A stretch of DNA of 64,000 nt from Lactifluus volemus (lineage: Eukaryota; Basidiomycota; Agaricomycetes; Russulales; Russulaceae). Below the pieces are notes generated by a model that searched no databases, was not told where the DNA came from, and saw only the letters and a program-made list of their open reading frames with translations. A program made the translations under genes and the position numbers. Below are positions 1 to 11,623 of the stretch, in pieces. Position 1 is the stretch's first letter. Each line of letters starts with the position of its first letter. The stretch covers positions 62,001 to 126,000 of the forward strand of contig WTXI01000075.1 in the NCBI GenBank assembly GCA_022376515.1. Reading direction: 5' to 3'.

Positions 1-407
1 AGAATTAGGAATACGGATTAGTCTAGGAACATATAAATTGTTCCACGAGAGCGGGAAAGAGTGGAGCATGATGCGGAGTCGGGAATTGGAAGAGGAAAGG
101 ATGTTAGGAGATAGAGCGAAACAGAGAGAAGAGGATAGACGACGAAGACTAGTAAGCGTATTACTATAAACGAAGGTGTATTTTTAGATATGTGTGGCCC
201 CTCGTGATAAAAATAGAACAAAATTAGCCGTAACTCTGTAAAGGGAAAGGGTTGCTTAAATAAGAATAATCCTGTGTCTGCTGCAACTCGACCCGAAACG
301 ACCTCTGCCTGGCTGGTCTCCTTCTTCCTTTTTATACCCTATCTTCCCTTTTGACTTTATAATCCAACTCTTCATTCTCTCTCATTTGGTTTTGTTGACC
401 TCAAATT
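1..407. other. No gene seen; upstream region of the membrane-protein gene
   Basis: I see no supportable coding sequence here. The last 100 bases are pyrimidine-rich, with a TATA-like stretch (tttttatac near 330), as expected just upstream of the gene starting at 408. The rest is AT-rich intergenic sequence. Confidence 0.4.
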
Positions 408-2324
408 ATGGCCAAACCAGAGTTGCCTTGTCTAGCTAGCAGCTCCTCATCATCCTCTTCCGTTCACCGTCGTCACAAGTCTACTCGATCGCGAAGAAAC
501 CCTTATTCCTCTACAGTTTTCGCTCTGCTCTCTGCTATCTCCGTTCCCCCGAACCCTGCACACGCACAGCCCCTCGATTCATCTCAAACTTCCCTCCCCT
601 TCCTCTATCCTCCGTTTGTCCTCCAACCCGACCCACATCCAGCTCCCGTCAACAAGAGATCGAATACTTTGTCGTCATCGGCATCTGCACCTTCACTTAG
701 GTGTGTTCAAGGTGATTTTGGGTGGCCCGACAAGTACATTCTAGACGACGACGACGATCTCTGGTATAAGACCGAATGGTCTGCTTATGGTTCTGCTCAA
801 TGTCCTGTGAGTAAAAAAAAACCCCACGCTCTCTATACTGAAATCCTTAATGGCCACTGAACTTTCCTCTTCTAGAATCGCCAGAGTACCTGTTCTCTTC
901 CCGCAGACGAGGATCCGAATATTGATGAAGTAGTGGGTGGAACTACCGCACGAGATCTCTCTTCTTCAACCCCGACGTCCCCCAATGACTTTGACATCTC
1001 GACTTTACCGCCCGGTTGGAACAGTATCGTCACCAACACCGCTTCTCGCCAACTGACCATCGCCGTCCTCGTCCTATCCGTGGCTCTTGCAATAATCATC
1101 GTCGCGATCATGTTCACTTGCGTCTTTCGTCGACGTAAAAGTGCTCCCAAACGGGATCCAGAGAAGAAGTCGCCTCGGTCTCCGAATGTTGCAGACGACC
1201 GGAGTATCAGAGAGGCCAAGGCCGCCCAAAGGAAATGGTCTAGGGCTACAAGTCGATGGCGAGACAATATCCGGTTCGCAGCTCGTCGTCGAAGATCAAA
1301 TTGGACTCTCACCACCAGTGCGAGCTATACGACGCAGGCCCGGGAAGAGAGCGCAGAGGTGGGAATCGAGTCGCAAGGCTCCCCACCCTCCTCTCGTTCT
1401 CCGACGCCGACTCCTTCACAACGGACATCTTCAGCGGCATCTATTCATTCACCAACCACGCAAACACGAGCATCACATGAGTTGGAACCTCAGCTCCATC
1501 CCAATGATGTTCCTTCATTAAACCCTGTCGTCCCATCCCAACCCCCTGCCTACTATGCACCACCATCCTCATCATCTGCACCCGTATACACACAGTCGGG
1601 TTGCAGCTCGTCCAGTTCACCCAAGGTTCCTTTAGCGTCACATACACCACCCCAAGCCCATGATGGAGGCGATTACCTCAGTTCAATTTCAGGGCACGTC
1701 GCTACTGATGACAAGGCGATTCTTTCCCACCGCGTGGCGCTGGCTAGCGCTCCACCAGGCGCTGTCAACTCGCACATTTCACAATCGGTGTCTGTGCCAT
1801 CACTGGAAGACGTCGATATATTCGAATTGCCTTGTGGGTCGCGACTGTCATCTCCGCATATTGATGCACACGGTGATGAACCTCACCCGCCGTATTCACC
1901 GCCGACCTTCATGCTTCCTCCACCACCCTCAAAAGGGAAACAAAAGTACGATTATTCCCGTGATCTGGATATTGACGTGAATCGTGACATTGTCACGGTC
2001 GAACCTGATCTGGGCCCGTCTGCTCCCCCATTTGAGGAAAATGGAACGGCCCCACCGTTTGACCCTGACGTACTGGTGCCTTCGGCGCCTCCTATGCCAT
2101 CGGAGGATTTACCCGAGTCTGACGACATGGACGGGTGGGATGAATGGTTAGCGGTGTACAACTGGCGAGAAACAAAGTGGAACTGGAACATGTGGTCGAC
2201 GGCGCTACGCCGGGCCCAGATGTGGTTACGACACCATCAACACCAGCACCGGCACCAGCACCGCCGCCATAACTTGGTCGTGGATGCATTTATTCACTTT
2301 TTTTATTCTTGGGTATCTACTTGA
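408..2324 (+). CDS. Single-pass membrane protein with proline-rich cytoplasmic tail, family unknown
   Basis: Two exons, 408-806 and 876-2324, joined by a 69-base GT-AG intron (gtgagt...tctag), give about 615 residues. The N-terminal part is Ser-rich, has a weakly hydrophobic stretch near residue 40 (VFALLSAIS) and then a cysteine-containing segment with an acidic run (DDDDD). One clear transmembrane helix lies at about residues 193-217 (LTIAVLVLSVALAIIIVAI), followed by the basic stop-transfer RRRK. This suggests the N-terminus is extracellular or lumenal and the tail cytosolic. The tail is disordered and rich in Pro and Ser. It carries PSAPP-type motifs twice (LGPSAPP, LVPSAPP), which resemble ESCRT-binding P(S/T)AP motifs, and a His/Gln-rich stretch near the C-terminus. 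I do not recognise the family. The gene model is good; the function is unknown. Confidence 0.75.
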
Positions 2325-2662
2325 GTGTGTCAAGTTGTGCTGGGACGTTGGTGGATTTCGGGCTGAATATTTGTGTGTCATGTGTCTTTGTAAAGACGCG
2401 AAACTCATCAATAAGACTCGATCATCCCATCATTTCTCTTGACGTTTTTACGTGTGTCCTAGCGGGGGTGACGGTAATTTGTCTGGAACAAGCCTTTTTT
2501 ATGGGCCTGTCTAGACGCGAAGGCGGGGGCGGCAAAAGTGAATGGAAATCTGAACACGAACGTTTGCCCGCCGGCATAAAAGGCGCGCTAGCGCATTGTA
2601 TTAGTTCGAGATCTGTCGATCCGGGCCGTCCATATCTTATCTTGACTCCCTCTGCTCAAACC

Positions 2663-5256
2663 ATGGGTAAATCTCAGAAAAAGCGTTCCATGCGCCGACG
2701 GCACAACCCCATGCGCGTACCCGACTCGCATCTCCCAAAAGGCCTCGCCGCAGCCTCATCCTCCTCCAACAAGACCGAGGCCGTGCTACCCATCATAAAA
2801 AAGGTGTGTCGATATCTTTTTTTTGCTTTTTTTTTCTGCTGATTCTTTCTTTAAAAAAAAAAAAGTTGGAGAGCGCTGATCCCGTCGAACGGAAGTGGGC
2901 ATGCGTCGCGGTCTCAAACTTGATTTATAACGATCCGTCGACACGGAGACTCTTACAGGGTCAAAACGTCGTCGGAACTTTGATCGGTCGACTCACGGAT
3001 TCTGAGGAAGAAGTTGTTGTCGAAGCTGCCGGAGCTCTGCGGTAACGTCCTTCTGTCACTGCCTAACCTATTCTGCGACGTTTTTTTTATTTTTATTATA
3101 GAAATTTGTGCATCGATGGTGGATACGAGATTGGCGCAGAGATGTACAACAAGAATATTCTCGCACCACTGGCGACATTCATACCCAAAGTACGTAACGT
3201 ACGCAGCACCCATATCAACGCCTTTCTAACTAAAACTTTTGCTTTTGCTTTTTCAATTCCAATTCCAAAACAAAACAAAAGATCTCATCGATCTTGGCGC
3301 AATATATCGATTCGCCAAAGACGGCGCCTGAAAACGCGCAAAAAGTAGTTTACGAATTTGCCGAAAACGTCGTTACCATCTTGTGGTGTCTCTCGTGAGT
3401 TTTTTTTTTTCTGGCGTCCCGCTGCGCGCGCGTAGCCGGTTTGGTCTAAGACGGGTTCGAAGCAATGTAGGGAAACGTCGAACAAGGCATTGAACGCCGT
3501 GAACAATCTCGCCCTCGTCCCGTTCTTGATGGCTTTCTTCTCATCACGTGAACGATTACCCGTCGCGACGGTCACTTCTGCTGGTGAGTCGCGTCGCTTC
3601 AGATCTTTGTTGATGAAGCGTGCCAGTGGCTTAACCCCACCAATAGCTCAGTGTCTCTATGTCCTGACCGACGACAATCCGCCGATTGCGGATGAGATTC
3701 GGCCCAACTTTAGTCATGTCTCGTCTTTACTCGACATTGCAAAGGCGGCGCCCGCTTTACAGGACCTCAAAGGTAAACATCCCGCGGATGAAGAGCGCGC
3801 TGTCGCGCTGGGAATATTGGCGTGTGGTAAGTTTGGTGGCCGAGAGTGGTCTGGGTGATTGATCTGGAAAGTGCAGGTATTTTACGGAATCTCGCTCCGT
3901 TCTCACCACCGTCATCCATTGCGTCGATCGACCTCGATAAGGAGGTCCTTCTTCCAGTGCTCGTCCCGGTCATCTCTTCTCTGTCTCTGCAAGAGGCAAC
4001 GGAAGCCGTGCGTGGGTTGGTCCAGATACAGGCACGTCACGAGCCAATCTTTCCATTCATTCTTCTAATTGACGGGAGTAATAGTCTGAGATGCCGCCGG
4101 AGGCCAATCAATGGGATTCGAAACAACAGCCGAGATCAGACCATAAATCTGAGACCGAGCTGGGCCTCGAACGCATCGAGGCGAAGCTGAGAGCAGTGCA
4201 GCTCGCGCTCGAGATTCTGACCGGCATTTGTGCCACGCTTCCAGATCCAGCGGATCTCGAGCCTGGTATAGACGATGACGACGTTGAGGATGACGTCTTT
4301 GAAGACGGTGCTACAGAAGACAATGCGATGGACGAGACACCGGACGACCCCATGGCCCTAGATGAACAAGAAGCCACCAATCTCGACTCGCACCAACCGG
4401 GACGACCGTTCCTGTCGACGCTCCTACTCGAGCCGCTTCTCGCGCTCATCCAACCCACGGAGCTATCCTTCTCTGTGCCGCCATCTCCTCATGCACCGAC
4501 GACGACCGCACTTTGTGCGATCCACATAGCTGCCTTCGAGTGCCTCTCGAATACGTTTTTGGCTCTGGCAGCTGCACCGGGCTCGGGATCGTCGTCCGAG
4601 GTACAAGCTGGTCAACGCGTCTGGAGCACTGTATGGGCTGCCCTTGCCGGCGCGGGTGGACCCGTCGAGGCTGCACCAGGAAGCACACGCGCGACGGTGT
4701 GGGACGTCGCGGTGGGTGTGCTATGGGGCGTCGGCACGGTCTGGACGGGCAAAATCGTATGTCTCCCCTTTCGAAGACGCGAGAATCACATGCCTGATCA
4801 CTGCTGGGTTGGTAACAGATTCCAGAGGAATTGCAAGTGCGAGCGCTGATCGCGTTGTGCGATACGCGCGCCGACGACGACACGGTTTGTGTAAAGTGCA
4901 TCGGTGCGCTCGCAGCACTCGCGCAGTACCCGGACCTCGCATCTCTCGACGCGAATCGTATCATCTCCACGTACCTGCTTGGCTTGCTCGGCCCTGGACG
5001 CACGGGGACTGAGTCGATGCTGCAAGCCGTAGAGTCGTTGATCGACATATTCGCGGACGAGGGTGCGCCTGCAGAGGCGAATTTTCGTGCCGGGAATGTG
5101 CTGGAGGCTTTGGCGGGCGCTGTGGAGGACGTGCGGAGGGCGGTTAAGAGCATAGATCGGAAGAAGGAGGGTGGGAGGGAGTTGAGGAGGCGTGGGGAGC
5201 AAGTGAGGGATAATCTCATCGCGTTTGTGCGGTACAGGAGGGCACTCAAGGTGTAA
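2663..5256 (+). CDS. SYO1: Syo1 / HEATR3-type symportin (ARM/HEAT-repeat import adaptor for ribosomal proteins L5 and L11)
   Basis: Nine exons: 2663-2803, 2866-3041, 3102-3189, 3282-3394, 3471-3583, 3647-3826, 3877-4031, 4085-4756 and 4819-5256. They give 691 residues, close to the family's usual length. The N-terminus is basic (MGKSQKKRSMRRRHNP, then LPKG), typical of this family and its nuclear-import signal. ARM/HEAT repeats follow (KWACVAVSNLIY, VVEAAGALRNLCIDGG, YEFAENVVTILWCLSET, AAQCLYVLTDDN). An acidic loop at about residues 382-421 (GIDDDDVEDDVFEDG...) interrupts the solenoid, and more helical repeats run to the end. Syo1 is known to carry Rpl5 and Rpl11 together to the nucleus for 5S RNP assembly. 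Intron 7 (4032-4084) appears to be GC-AG and is kept in the downstream copies. Two truncated 3' copies follow in the window. Confidence 0.9.
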
Positions 5257-5429
5257 AAGCATTAACGCACCGCGACGAGAAATAAAAAACATTCATGAGA
5301 TCTTCTGTGGCGCGAAAACAGAGATGTCTCTACAATACAACGACTATCCAGACCATTTCTCCCACCCTCTTTAATTGGTCATCCTCTGCGCAGCTTGAGT
5401 GGATTATTCGCACCATACTCGTATATATA

Positions 5430-6480
5430 ACAGTGGTAAAACATGGGATACATGAGGGCGGCGAGCAAATGACTTTGTCTTGCCGCCATCAAACGGTCCA
5501 GTCCCGATCGCTAGACCACTGGCAGTCGAGCACCGGAAAGTGCGTGGTGCCCGTACGTGCCTGAGCGCCGTGCAGCGCGCGAGCAGTGAGCACGTGGTTG
5601 CGCGCGGTGTCGATGGGGGGATCGGTGAGTTTTGTTCAGAGGCGAGATGACGCATGTGAGTGGCGTCTTTGACGCCGCCGTCGATCGAGAAGCCGACTGA
5701 GCCTTCAAACTTGTTGTTGAGCATCTTGTCGGCGTATGAGAGCCAACTATATATATATGTATATAAAACAGATGTGAGGGAGTTGGGGAGAAAAAAAAAA
5801 GTTAGTTGGCACTGACACGCGGAGTAGGGATCAATTCTGTCGTTCATGTGCATGGGGAGTAAATTGCCCGATTCCTGACGTTTCTGCGATCGTGTACGCT
5901 TCTGCGGTTACCTCGAGAGAACCCAGAACCATAGAATTACCAACCAGTTTGAAAGTCGGTGCTAAGTAGTTATTAGTACTTGTGGAGTGGGAACATCAAG
6001 ACAACTGACCGTTACAAGACTACAAAATATTGTTCTTCGCTGGAGGTTGTGCCTATGAATTGCTTTGAGCGCACGCTCACAAGGGTTAGATAATACCTAT
6101 AAGCTCCTCGCCTGCAGTGATATCCTTGAATATAGATTTCGTGACATTGTCGGCGCTAGCGAGGGACTCGGAAGGGATGATGATATCGCACTTTGTCGCA
6201 ACGTCCGCGACGCTCTGCTCAATAGCGACTTTGTGCCCACCACCCACTGGCAGTTCATTCAAAAGCTTCTCACTCTTCTGCTTGGATCGATTCCGGACTA
6301 AGAGTGGGAGCTGATTCTCGAGGTGAGTCACACGATGATTGGCAAGAGCCATGAGGTAACCCATCGCGTCGAGACAGATGCATCCGACCTGGATCGGGCC
6401 ACGGCAAGCAGGTGTCGTAGGACGAGAGTATCATAAACGAGACGGTGTGCCTCTGGGACGTGCAATTTCTAGTCAGCCAT
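5430..6480 (-). pseudogene. HIBADH-like dehydrogenase, decayed copy A
   Basis: This is a minus-strand relative of the intact gene at 12878-14388, convergent with Syo1. It has several independent lesions. A TAG follows the third codon. A frameshift falls before the nucleotide-binding motif, which is also altered (CICLDAMG where the intact copy has GWIGLGAMG). The exon encoding the FGPPAM motif is missing altogether. A deletion of about 60 bases removes the QELVHEYIK segment with its splice donor. The C-terminal segment (ADKMLNNKFEGSVGFSIDGG) is still readable. I call it a pseudogene. Confidence 0.8.
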
Positions 6481-6535
6481 CCGTCAAACGGTACCTGTGT
6501 AAGTTAGACTTGGGGTGATTATAGATAACGCTTGT

Positions 6536-6552
6536 CACGTGGTATCCACGTG
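6536..6552. promoter_or_regulatory. Paired CACGTG motifs, copy A
   Basis: Two perfect CACGTG palindromes (6536-6541 and 6547-6552), five bases apart. They lie between the start of the minus-strand dehydrogenase copy and the start of the plus-strand small-gene copy, a divergent-promoter position. CACGTG is the classic site for fungal bHLH factors (Cbf1/Pho4 type). The pair recurs at 10804 and 14469. Confidence 0.45.
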
Positions 6553-6581
6553 AGTTTTAACGAGAAGGGGTATTTTTCGGG

Positions 6582-7113
6582 GTGCCATCCACTCACTTCA
6601 CCCCTAATCCATGGCGGGGGTACAGCAATGTCCTCTCGCATGCTGACTTGTCCAAAATTAATGATGCGATGAATAAGGAGTTCAGATTCTGGAAGGATCG
6701 CGCTCGTTTGGCCAAGGACGACGTCGATGAGTGGAACCAGTTCATTTCTATGGTCATGTTCCGTTTATCCTCTCAATTGTCGACAACTTCAAATCGGAAC
6801 CTGTTTTCTCGTTTCACCAGCTTTACTCCGACCAATTACCCAGGGTTCATGGAAACGTTGAAGGGTGATCAGCTTAAAAAACGGAATGACGGAGTTTATT
6901 GGGCGTGATGGAAAGTAATTGGGAATCCCTGGTTATGCATCGTATGGAGTCCTTGCCCTTGGCGGTCTAACATTATTAAACATTCTTACAGCGAGTCTTC
7001 ACAATCCTCCTATGCATCCCATTTTTGGCCATTTGGCTAGCGAATACCGCAGGTACGTTTTTTCTATTCTTGAGTCAGTTCGGAGTCCCAACATCAGGCT
7101 GTTTCTACAACGA
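6582..7113 (+). pseudogene. Broken copy of the small orphan gene at 10888-11426
   Basis: The translation from 6582 (108 codons, ending in TGA at 6906-6908) shares segments with the orphan protein at 10888: LSTTSNR, SRFT and the LKGD(Q/E)LKK core. Small indels follow the core and shift the frame, so the conserved end of exon 1 (NWES, MHP) lies out of frame here. The second-exon equivalent (SLHNPPMHPIFGHL) is still visible after the intron acceptor near 7018. Upstream, the ATG equivalent to 10888 is also out of frame. It is most likely a decayed duplicate, but a short expressed product from 6582 cannot be excluded. Confidence 0.5.
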
Positions 7114-7209
7114 AAAAAGGTTGTCATCTCCATGGGAGATCTTCAGAAGATCAGGCATTTATGCCAATATGGGCAACCATTGTATGTGATATCTATATGC
7201 AGGTAACAA

Positions 7210-7434
7210 TTGCCTACCTTTTACACCAGGTGGAGTGCACATCTCTGTGGGGGAGATGACTCTGAAGAACACTTGATTGTCCTTGCCTGTTGGAAGTTGA
7301 CAAGTGGGGAACCTTTCAACCCCATGGATAAAGACAACATTTTTTCCATCCTCTCCCAATGCCTCTGCCTAGATCCAGTGTTGGTGGGCTCAGATGCCAT
7401 TCAGCTTGCAGATTGCAGTGTCACGAACTATATG
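7210..7434. other. CpG-poor tract next to the inverted repeat
   Basis: Almost no CG dinucleotides are seen here, in contrast to the CG-rich genes on either side. It continues into the inverted repeat at 7435-7731. A 99-codon open frame at 7210-7509 runs into the left arm of the repeat and resembles no family I know. I read the tract as methylation-worn repetitive DNA rather than a gene. Confidence 0.4.
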
Positions 7435-7731
7435 AGGCTTCTCATTGGCTTTGCCACTCATGGGGAACTTTTCCATACAAGTTCTCCATCAGAACCAATA
7501 CTTGCATGAGGTTCTGCTGAGCAGTTGTATGATCCTGAGCACCCCTGAAACTCAAACTTGAAATCTGCCTTGGACACACTAGCCTCCTGTGTCCAAGGCA
7601 GATTTCAAGTTTGAGTTTCAGGGGCACTTGGGATCATACAACTGCTCAGCAGAACCTAACGCGAGTATTGGTTCTGATGGAGAACTTGTGTAGAAAAGTT
7701 CTCCATGAGCAGCAAAGCCAACGAGAAGCCT
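7435..7731. repeat. Near-perfect inverted repeat, two 143-base arms around an 11-base loop
   Basis: Arm 7435-7577 is the reverse complement of arm 7589-7731, with roughly 15 mismatches by eye. The loop is actagcctcct (7578-7588). Homology to Syo1 exon 6 begins within a few bases of the right arm's outer end, so this structure marks the left boundary of the second Syo1 copy. A transcript would fold into a very long hairpin. No terminal motif or target-site duplication typical of a transposon is evident. Confidence 0.85.
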
Positions 7732-9218
7732 TACTTGACATTGCAAAGGTGGTGCCAGCTTTACAGGACCTTAAAGGTAAACACCCTGCAGCTGAAGAGC
7801 ACACTGTCACTCTGGGAATATTGGCATGTGATAAGTTTGGTGGCCGAGAGTGGTCTGGATGATTGATCTGGAAAGTGCAGGTATTTTACGGAACCTCGCC
7901 CCATTCCCACCACCGTCATCCATTGCGTCGATCGACCTCGATAAGGAGGTCCTTCTGCTCGTGCTCGTCCCGGTCATCTCTTCTCTGTCTCTGCAAGAGG
8001 CAACGGAAGCCGTGCGTGGGTTGGTCCAGATACAGGCACGTCACGAGCCAATCTTTCATTCTTCTAATTGACAGGAGTAACAGTCTGAGATGCCGCCGGA
8101 GGCTAATCAATGGGATTCGAAGCAACAGCCGAGATCAGACCATAAATCTGAGACCGAGCTGAGCCTGGAACGCATCGAGGCGAAGCTGAGAGCAGTGCAG
8201 CTCGCGCTCGAGATTCTGACCGGCATATGTGCCACGCTTCCAGATCCGGCGGCTCTCCTGCTGTAGACGATGCTACAGAAAACATCGACGACAACGCGAT
8301 GGACGAGACACCGGACGACCCCATGGCCCTAGATGAACAAGATGCCACCAATCTCGACTCGCACCAACTGGGACGACCGTTCCTGTCGACGCTCCTACTC
8401 GAGCCGCTTCTCGCGCTCATCCAACCCACCGAGCTATCCTCTCTGCGCCGCCATCTCCTCACGCACCGACGACGACCGCACTTTGTGCGATCCACATAGC
8501 TGCTTTCTTGAATACGTTTTTGGCTCTGGCAGCTGCGCCCGGCTCGGCATCGTCGTCCGAGGTACAAGCTGGTCAACGCGTCTGGAGCACTGTATGGACT
8601 GCCCTCGCTGGCGCGGGTGGACCCGTCGAGGCTGCATCGGGAAGCACACGCGCGACGGTGTGGGACGTCGCGGTGGGTGTGCTATGGGGCGTCGGCACGG
8701 TCTGGACGGGAAAAATCGTACGTCTCCCCTTTCGAAGACGCGAGAATCACATGCCTGATCACTGCTGGGTTGTTAACGGATTCCAGAGGGATCGCAAGTG
8801 CGAGCGCTGATTGTGCTGTGCGATACGCGCACCGACAACGACGATGCGGTTTGTGTAAAGTGCATCGGTGCGCTCGCAGCACTCGCACAGTACCCGGACT
8901 CCGCATCTCTCGACGCGAATCGTATCATCTCCACGTACCTGCTTTGCTTGCTCGTCCCTGGACGTACGGGGACTGAGTCGATGCTGCAAGCCATAGAGTC
9001 GTTGATCGACATATTCGCGGACGAGGGTGCGCCTGCAGAGGCGAATTTTCGTGCCGAGAATGTGCTGGAGGCTTTGGCGAGCGCCGTGGAGGACGTGCAG
9101 CGGGCGGTTAAGGGCATTGATCGGTAGAAGGAGGGTAGAAGGGAGTTGAAGAGGCGTGGAGAGCAAGTGAGGGATAATCTCATCGCATTTGTGCGGTACA
9201 GGAGGGCACTCAAGGTGT
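7732..9218 (+). pseudogene. Truncated Syo1 copy B (exon 6 to the end)
   Basis: The sequence matches 3722-5256 of the intact gene, starting inside exon 6. Lesions include a mutated splice donor (gataagt for ggtaagt near 7828), a deletion in the acidic-loop region that brings TAG into frame near 8264, other indels, and TAG for AAG at 9125-9127, shortly before the natural C-terminus. The first 130 bases differ from the parent mainly by CG-to-TG and CG-to-CA changes; the remainder keeps its CG dinucleotides. There is no start codon or promoter, so it should not make Syo1. Confidence 0.85.
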
Positions 9219-9291
9219 AAAAGCATTAAAGCAACACGACAAGAAATGAAAAACATTCATGAGATCTTCTGTGGTGCGAAAACACGGATGT

Positions 9292-10757
9292 CTAATTAGT
9301 CATTCGCCATGTCCCTCCGCGCAGCTTGAGTGGATTTTTCGCGCCATACTCATATATATAACAGTGGTAAGACATGGCATACATGAGGGCGCAGAGCAAA
9401 CGACTTGTCTTGCCACCATCAAACGCTCCAGTCCCGATCGCTAGACCAATCGAGCACGGGAAAGTGCGTGGTGCCCGTGCGCGCCTGAGTGCCGTGCAGC
9501 GCACGAGCGGTGAGCATGTGATTGTGCGCGGTGTCGACGATGGGCGTCGGTGAGTTTTGTTCAGAGGCGAGACGACGCATGTGAGTGGCGTCTTTGACAC
9601 CGCCGTCGATCGAGAAGCCGACTGAGCCTTCAAACTTGTTGAGATGTTGTGGTGTCAGCGTATGAGGGCCAACTATATATATATGTATGTATATAAAACA
9701 GATGTAACGGGGTTATGCGTAATGAAAGTGGAAGGAGAAAAAAAACGTTTGTTGGTACTGCCACGTGGAGTGGGGATTAATTCTGTCGTTCATGTGCATG
9801 GGAGTAAATTGCCCGATTCCTGAATTTTCTGCGATCGTGTACGCTTCCGCGGTCACCTCGAGAGAACCCAGAACCATGGAATTACCAATCAGTTTGAAAG
9901 TCGGTGCTAAGTAGTTAGGCCACCCTCAAAATAAACGGAGAGGGGCTACAGGGCGAAAGAGAAATCACCTTTCTCAACGGTTTCGCCAAGATCCAAGACG
10001 CGGCGGCCGATGGCAGGAACGAGGGTATAGGCGACCTCCTTCGAGCGATAATCACCACTGAGTGCGATGATATGATAAGCATTCCGTTCTCTGCCATGGC
10101 GGGTGGGCCAAAAATGGCAAAGATGGATTGCGGGCACAAGAGCGTCGAGTTCGCCTAAACCGAAAGCAAGACGATATAGTTGGGTGAAGTTTTACTTATA
10201 ACATGCATGCTACGCTGAGATACACCTTCAGATTCGCGGACGGGTCAATATTAGTACTTTTTGAGTGGGAACATCAAGACAACTGACTGTGCTAGTTTCT
10301 ACAAATATTTTGTGCTTCGTTGGAGGTTGTGCCTATGGCCGCAGTGCTTTTCTTTGAGCGCACGCTCACAAGGTTTAGACAATAACGTATAAAGCTCCTC
10401 TCCTGCAGTGCAGCCACGATATTCTTGAATATAGATTTGACGACATTAGCGAAGAGATGATATCGCACTTTGTCGCGACGTCTGCGACGCTCTGTGCGAT
10501 AGCGACTTTGTGACCACCACCCAGTTCATTAAAAAGCTTCTCACTCTTCTCCTTAGATCGATTCCAGACCAAGAGTGGGGGCTGATTCTCGAGGTGAGTC
10601 ACGCGATGGTTGGCGAGATTACGGGGCATGAGATAACCCATCACGCCGAGACCGATGCATCCGACCTGGAGGTGGCCATGGCAAGCAGGTGTAGTAGGAC
10701 GAGAGTATCATAAATGGGACGGTATGCCTCTGGGATGTGCAGTTTCTGGTCGGCCAT
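9292..10757 (-). pseudogene. HIBADH-like dehydrogenase, decayed copy B
   Basis: This is the second minus-strand copy. The start region is preserved (MADQKLHIPEA), but the frame is lost before the Rossmann motif and reaches a stop. The central exon (VAYTLVPAIGRRVLDLG) is present but frameshifted near the FGPPAM motif. The same roughly 60-base deletion as in copy A removes the QELVHEYIK segment and its donor, so copies A and B share an ancestral lesion. It is convergent with the truncated Syo1 copy B. Confidence 0.75.
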
Positions 10758-10803
10758 CCGTAAACGGTACCTGTTCAGACAGTCGGAAAGAGATAACGCC
10801 TGT

Positions 10804-10820
10804 CACGTGGTATCCACGTG
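10804..10820. promoter_or_regulatory. Paired CACGTG motifs, copy B
   Basis: CACGTG at 10804-10809 and 10815-10820, five bases apart as in copy A. They sit between the decayed dehydrogenase (minus strand, start 10757) and the intact small gene (plus strand, start 10888), 68 bases upstream of that ATG. Confidence 0.45.
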
Positions 10821-10887
10821 AGTTTAACAAAATCATATGCCGGGGTATCCGCCCCTCTCATCAATCCACTCACTTCATCCATAATCC

Positions 10888-11426
10888 ATGGAGGTACAGC
10901 AAATGGATGTTGATGTCCTCTCGCAGGTTGAACTGTCCAAACTTAGTAATGCGATGAACAGGAGGTCAAAGGCCTGGAATTGGGCTCTTGAAGCCAAAGA
11001 TGAAGATGTTTGGAGTGACCTGGATCTGAGTCTGATCATAATTTCATTTTTATCCACTGAATTGTCGACAACTTCAAATCGGGCCCAATTTTCTCGTTTT
11101 ACCAACCTTTCTGCTGCTAAATTCTCAGAGTTCATGCAAAACCTGAAGGGTGATGAGCTCAAGAAATGGATTGAAGGAGTTCGGATGGGTGTTAAGGATG
11201 GTCATTGGGACTTCCTGGCTATGCATCGTACGTCCTTTCTCTAAGTAAGCGGTCTGCCATTATTAAGCGTTTCCACAGCGAGCCTTCGCAATCCTCCTAC
11301 GCGTCGCGATTTTGGCCATTTGGGGGAACGCCGGAGGTATGTCCTTTCTATTCTTGAGTCGGTCGGATATTTATTCTTCCTCCCAGTGATGCCATCAAAC
11401 TCAATACGTTGGATAACCATGCCTGA
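10888..11426 (+). CDS. Small orphan protein, about 145 residues, function unknown
   Basis: Three exons (10888-11227, 11279-11336, 11387-11426) with consensus donors (gtacgt, gtatgt) and acceptors (cacag, cccag) encode about 145 residues. No signal peptide or membrane span is seen. The first exon is charged and probably helical (LSQVELSKLSNAM, LKGDELKKWIEGV). I recognise no domain. The main support for coding is comparison with the decayed copy at 6582-7113: the second exon reads MHPSLRNPP here and MHPSLHNPP there, in the same frame across the same intron. It sits next to the paired CACGTG motifs. Confidence 0.5.
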
Positions 11427-11537
11427 GGAGGATGAGGACGTGTTTATGAGTAACTGCGGTTCAATGCCTTTACTTTTATGATAAAGACGTCCATGTCCTT
11501 CTCCGTTTTCTGTTGCAACTCACGTGTATCATTCATC

Positions 11538-11622
11538 TGTGTTACTTCCTTCAAGTTTGAGTCTGATCATCTTTTTAATCATAAATTTCAAGTTTTTCAC
11601 ACTGAAATTGGGCATTACACCA
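11538..11622 (+). repeat. Dispersed repeat fragment of about 80 bases, copy 1
   Basis: It resembles the reverse complement of about 28000-28088. Shared blocks in order are gtgttac, gtctgat, ataaatttc, tttttcacactgaaa and gggcatta. It ends where Syo1 homology of copy C begins (gagaccgagctgggcctcg), so it marks a duplication breakpoint. It may be the remains of a short mobile element. Confidence 0.4.
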
Positions 11623-11623
11623 A

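Noticed and set aside
5404..5853. Long minus-strand open frame downstream of Syo1 as a complete gene
   Set aside because: It is the last exon of a dehydrogenase copy read through its intron; homology with 12878-13318 shows the true exon edges.
7435..7731. Inverted repeat as a rho-independent type terminator or tRNA-like structure
   Set aside because: Arms of 143 bases are far too long and the host is eukaryotic; no tRNA features.
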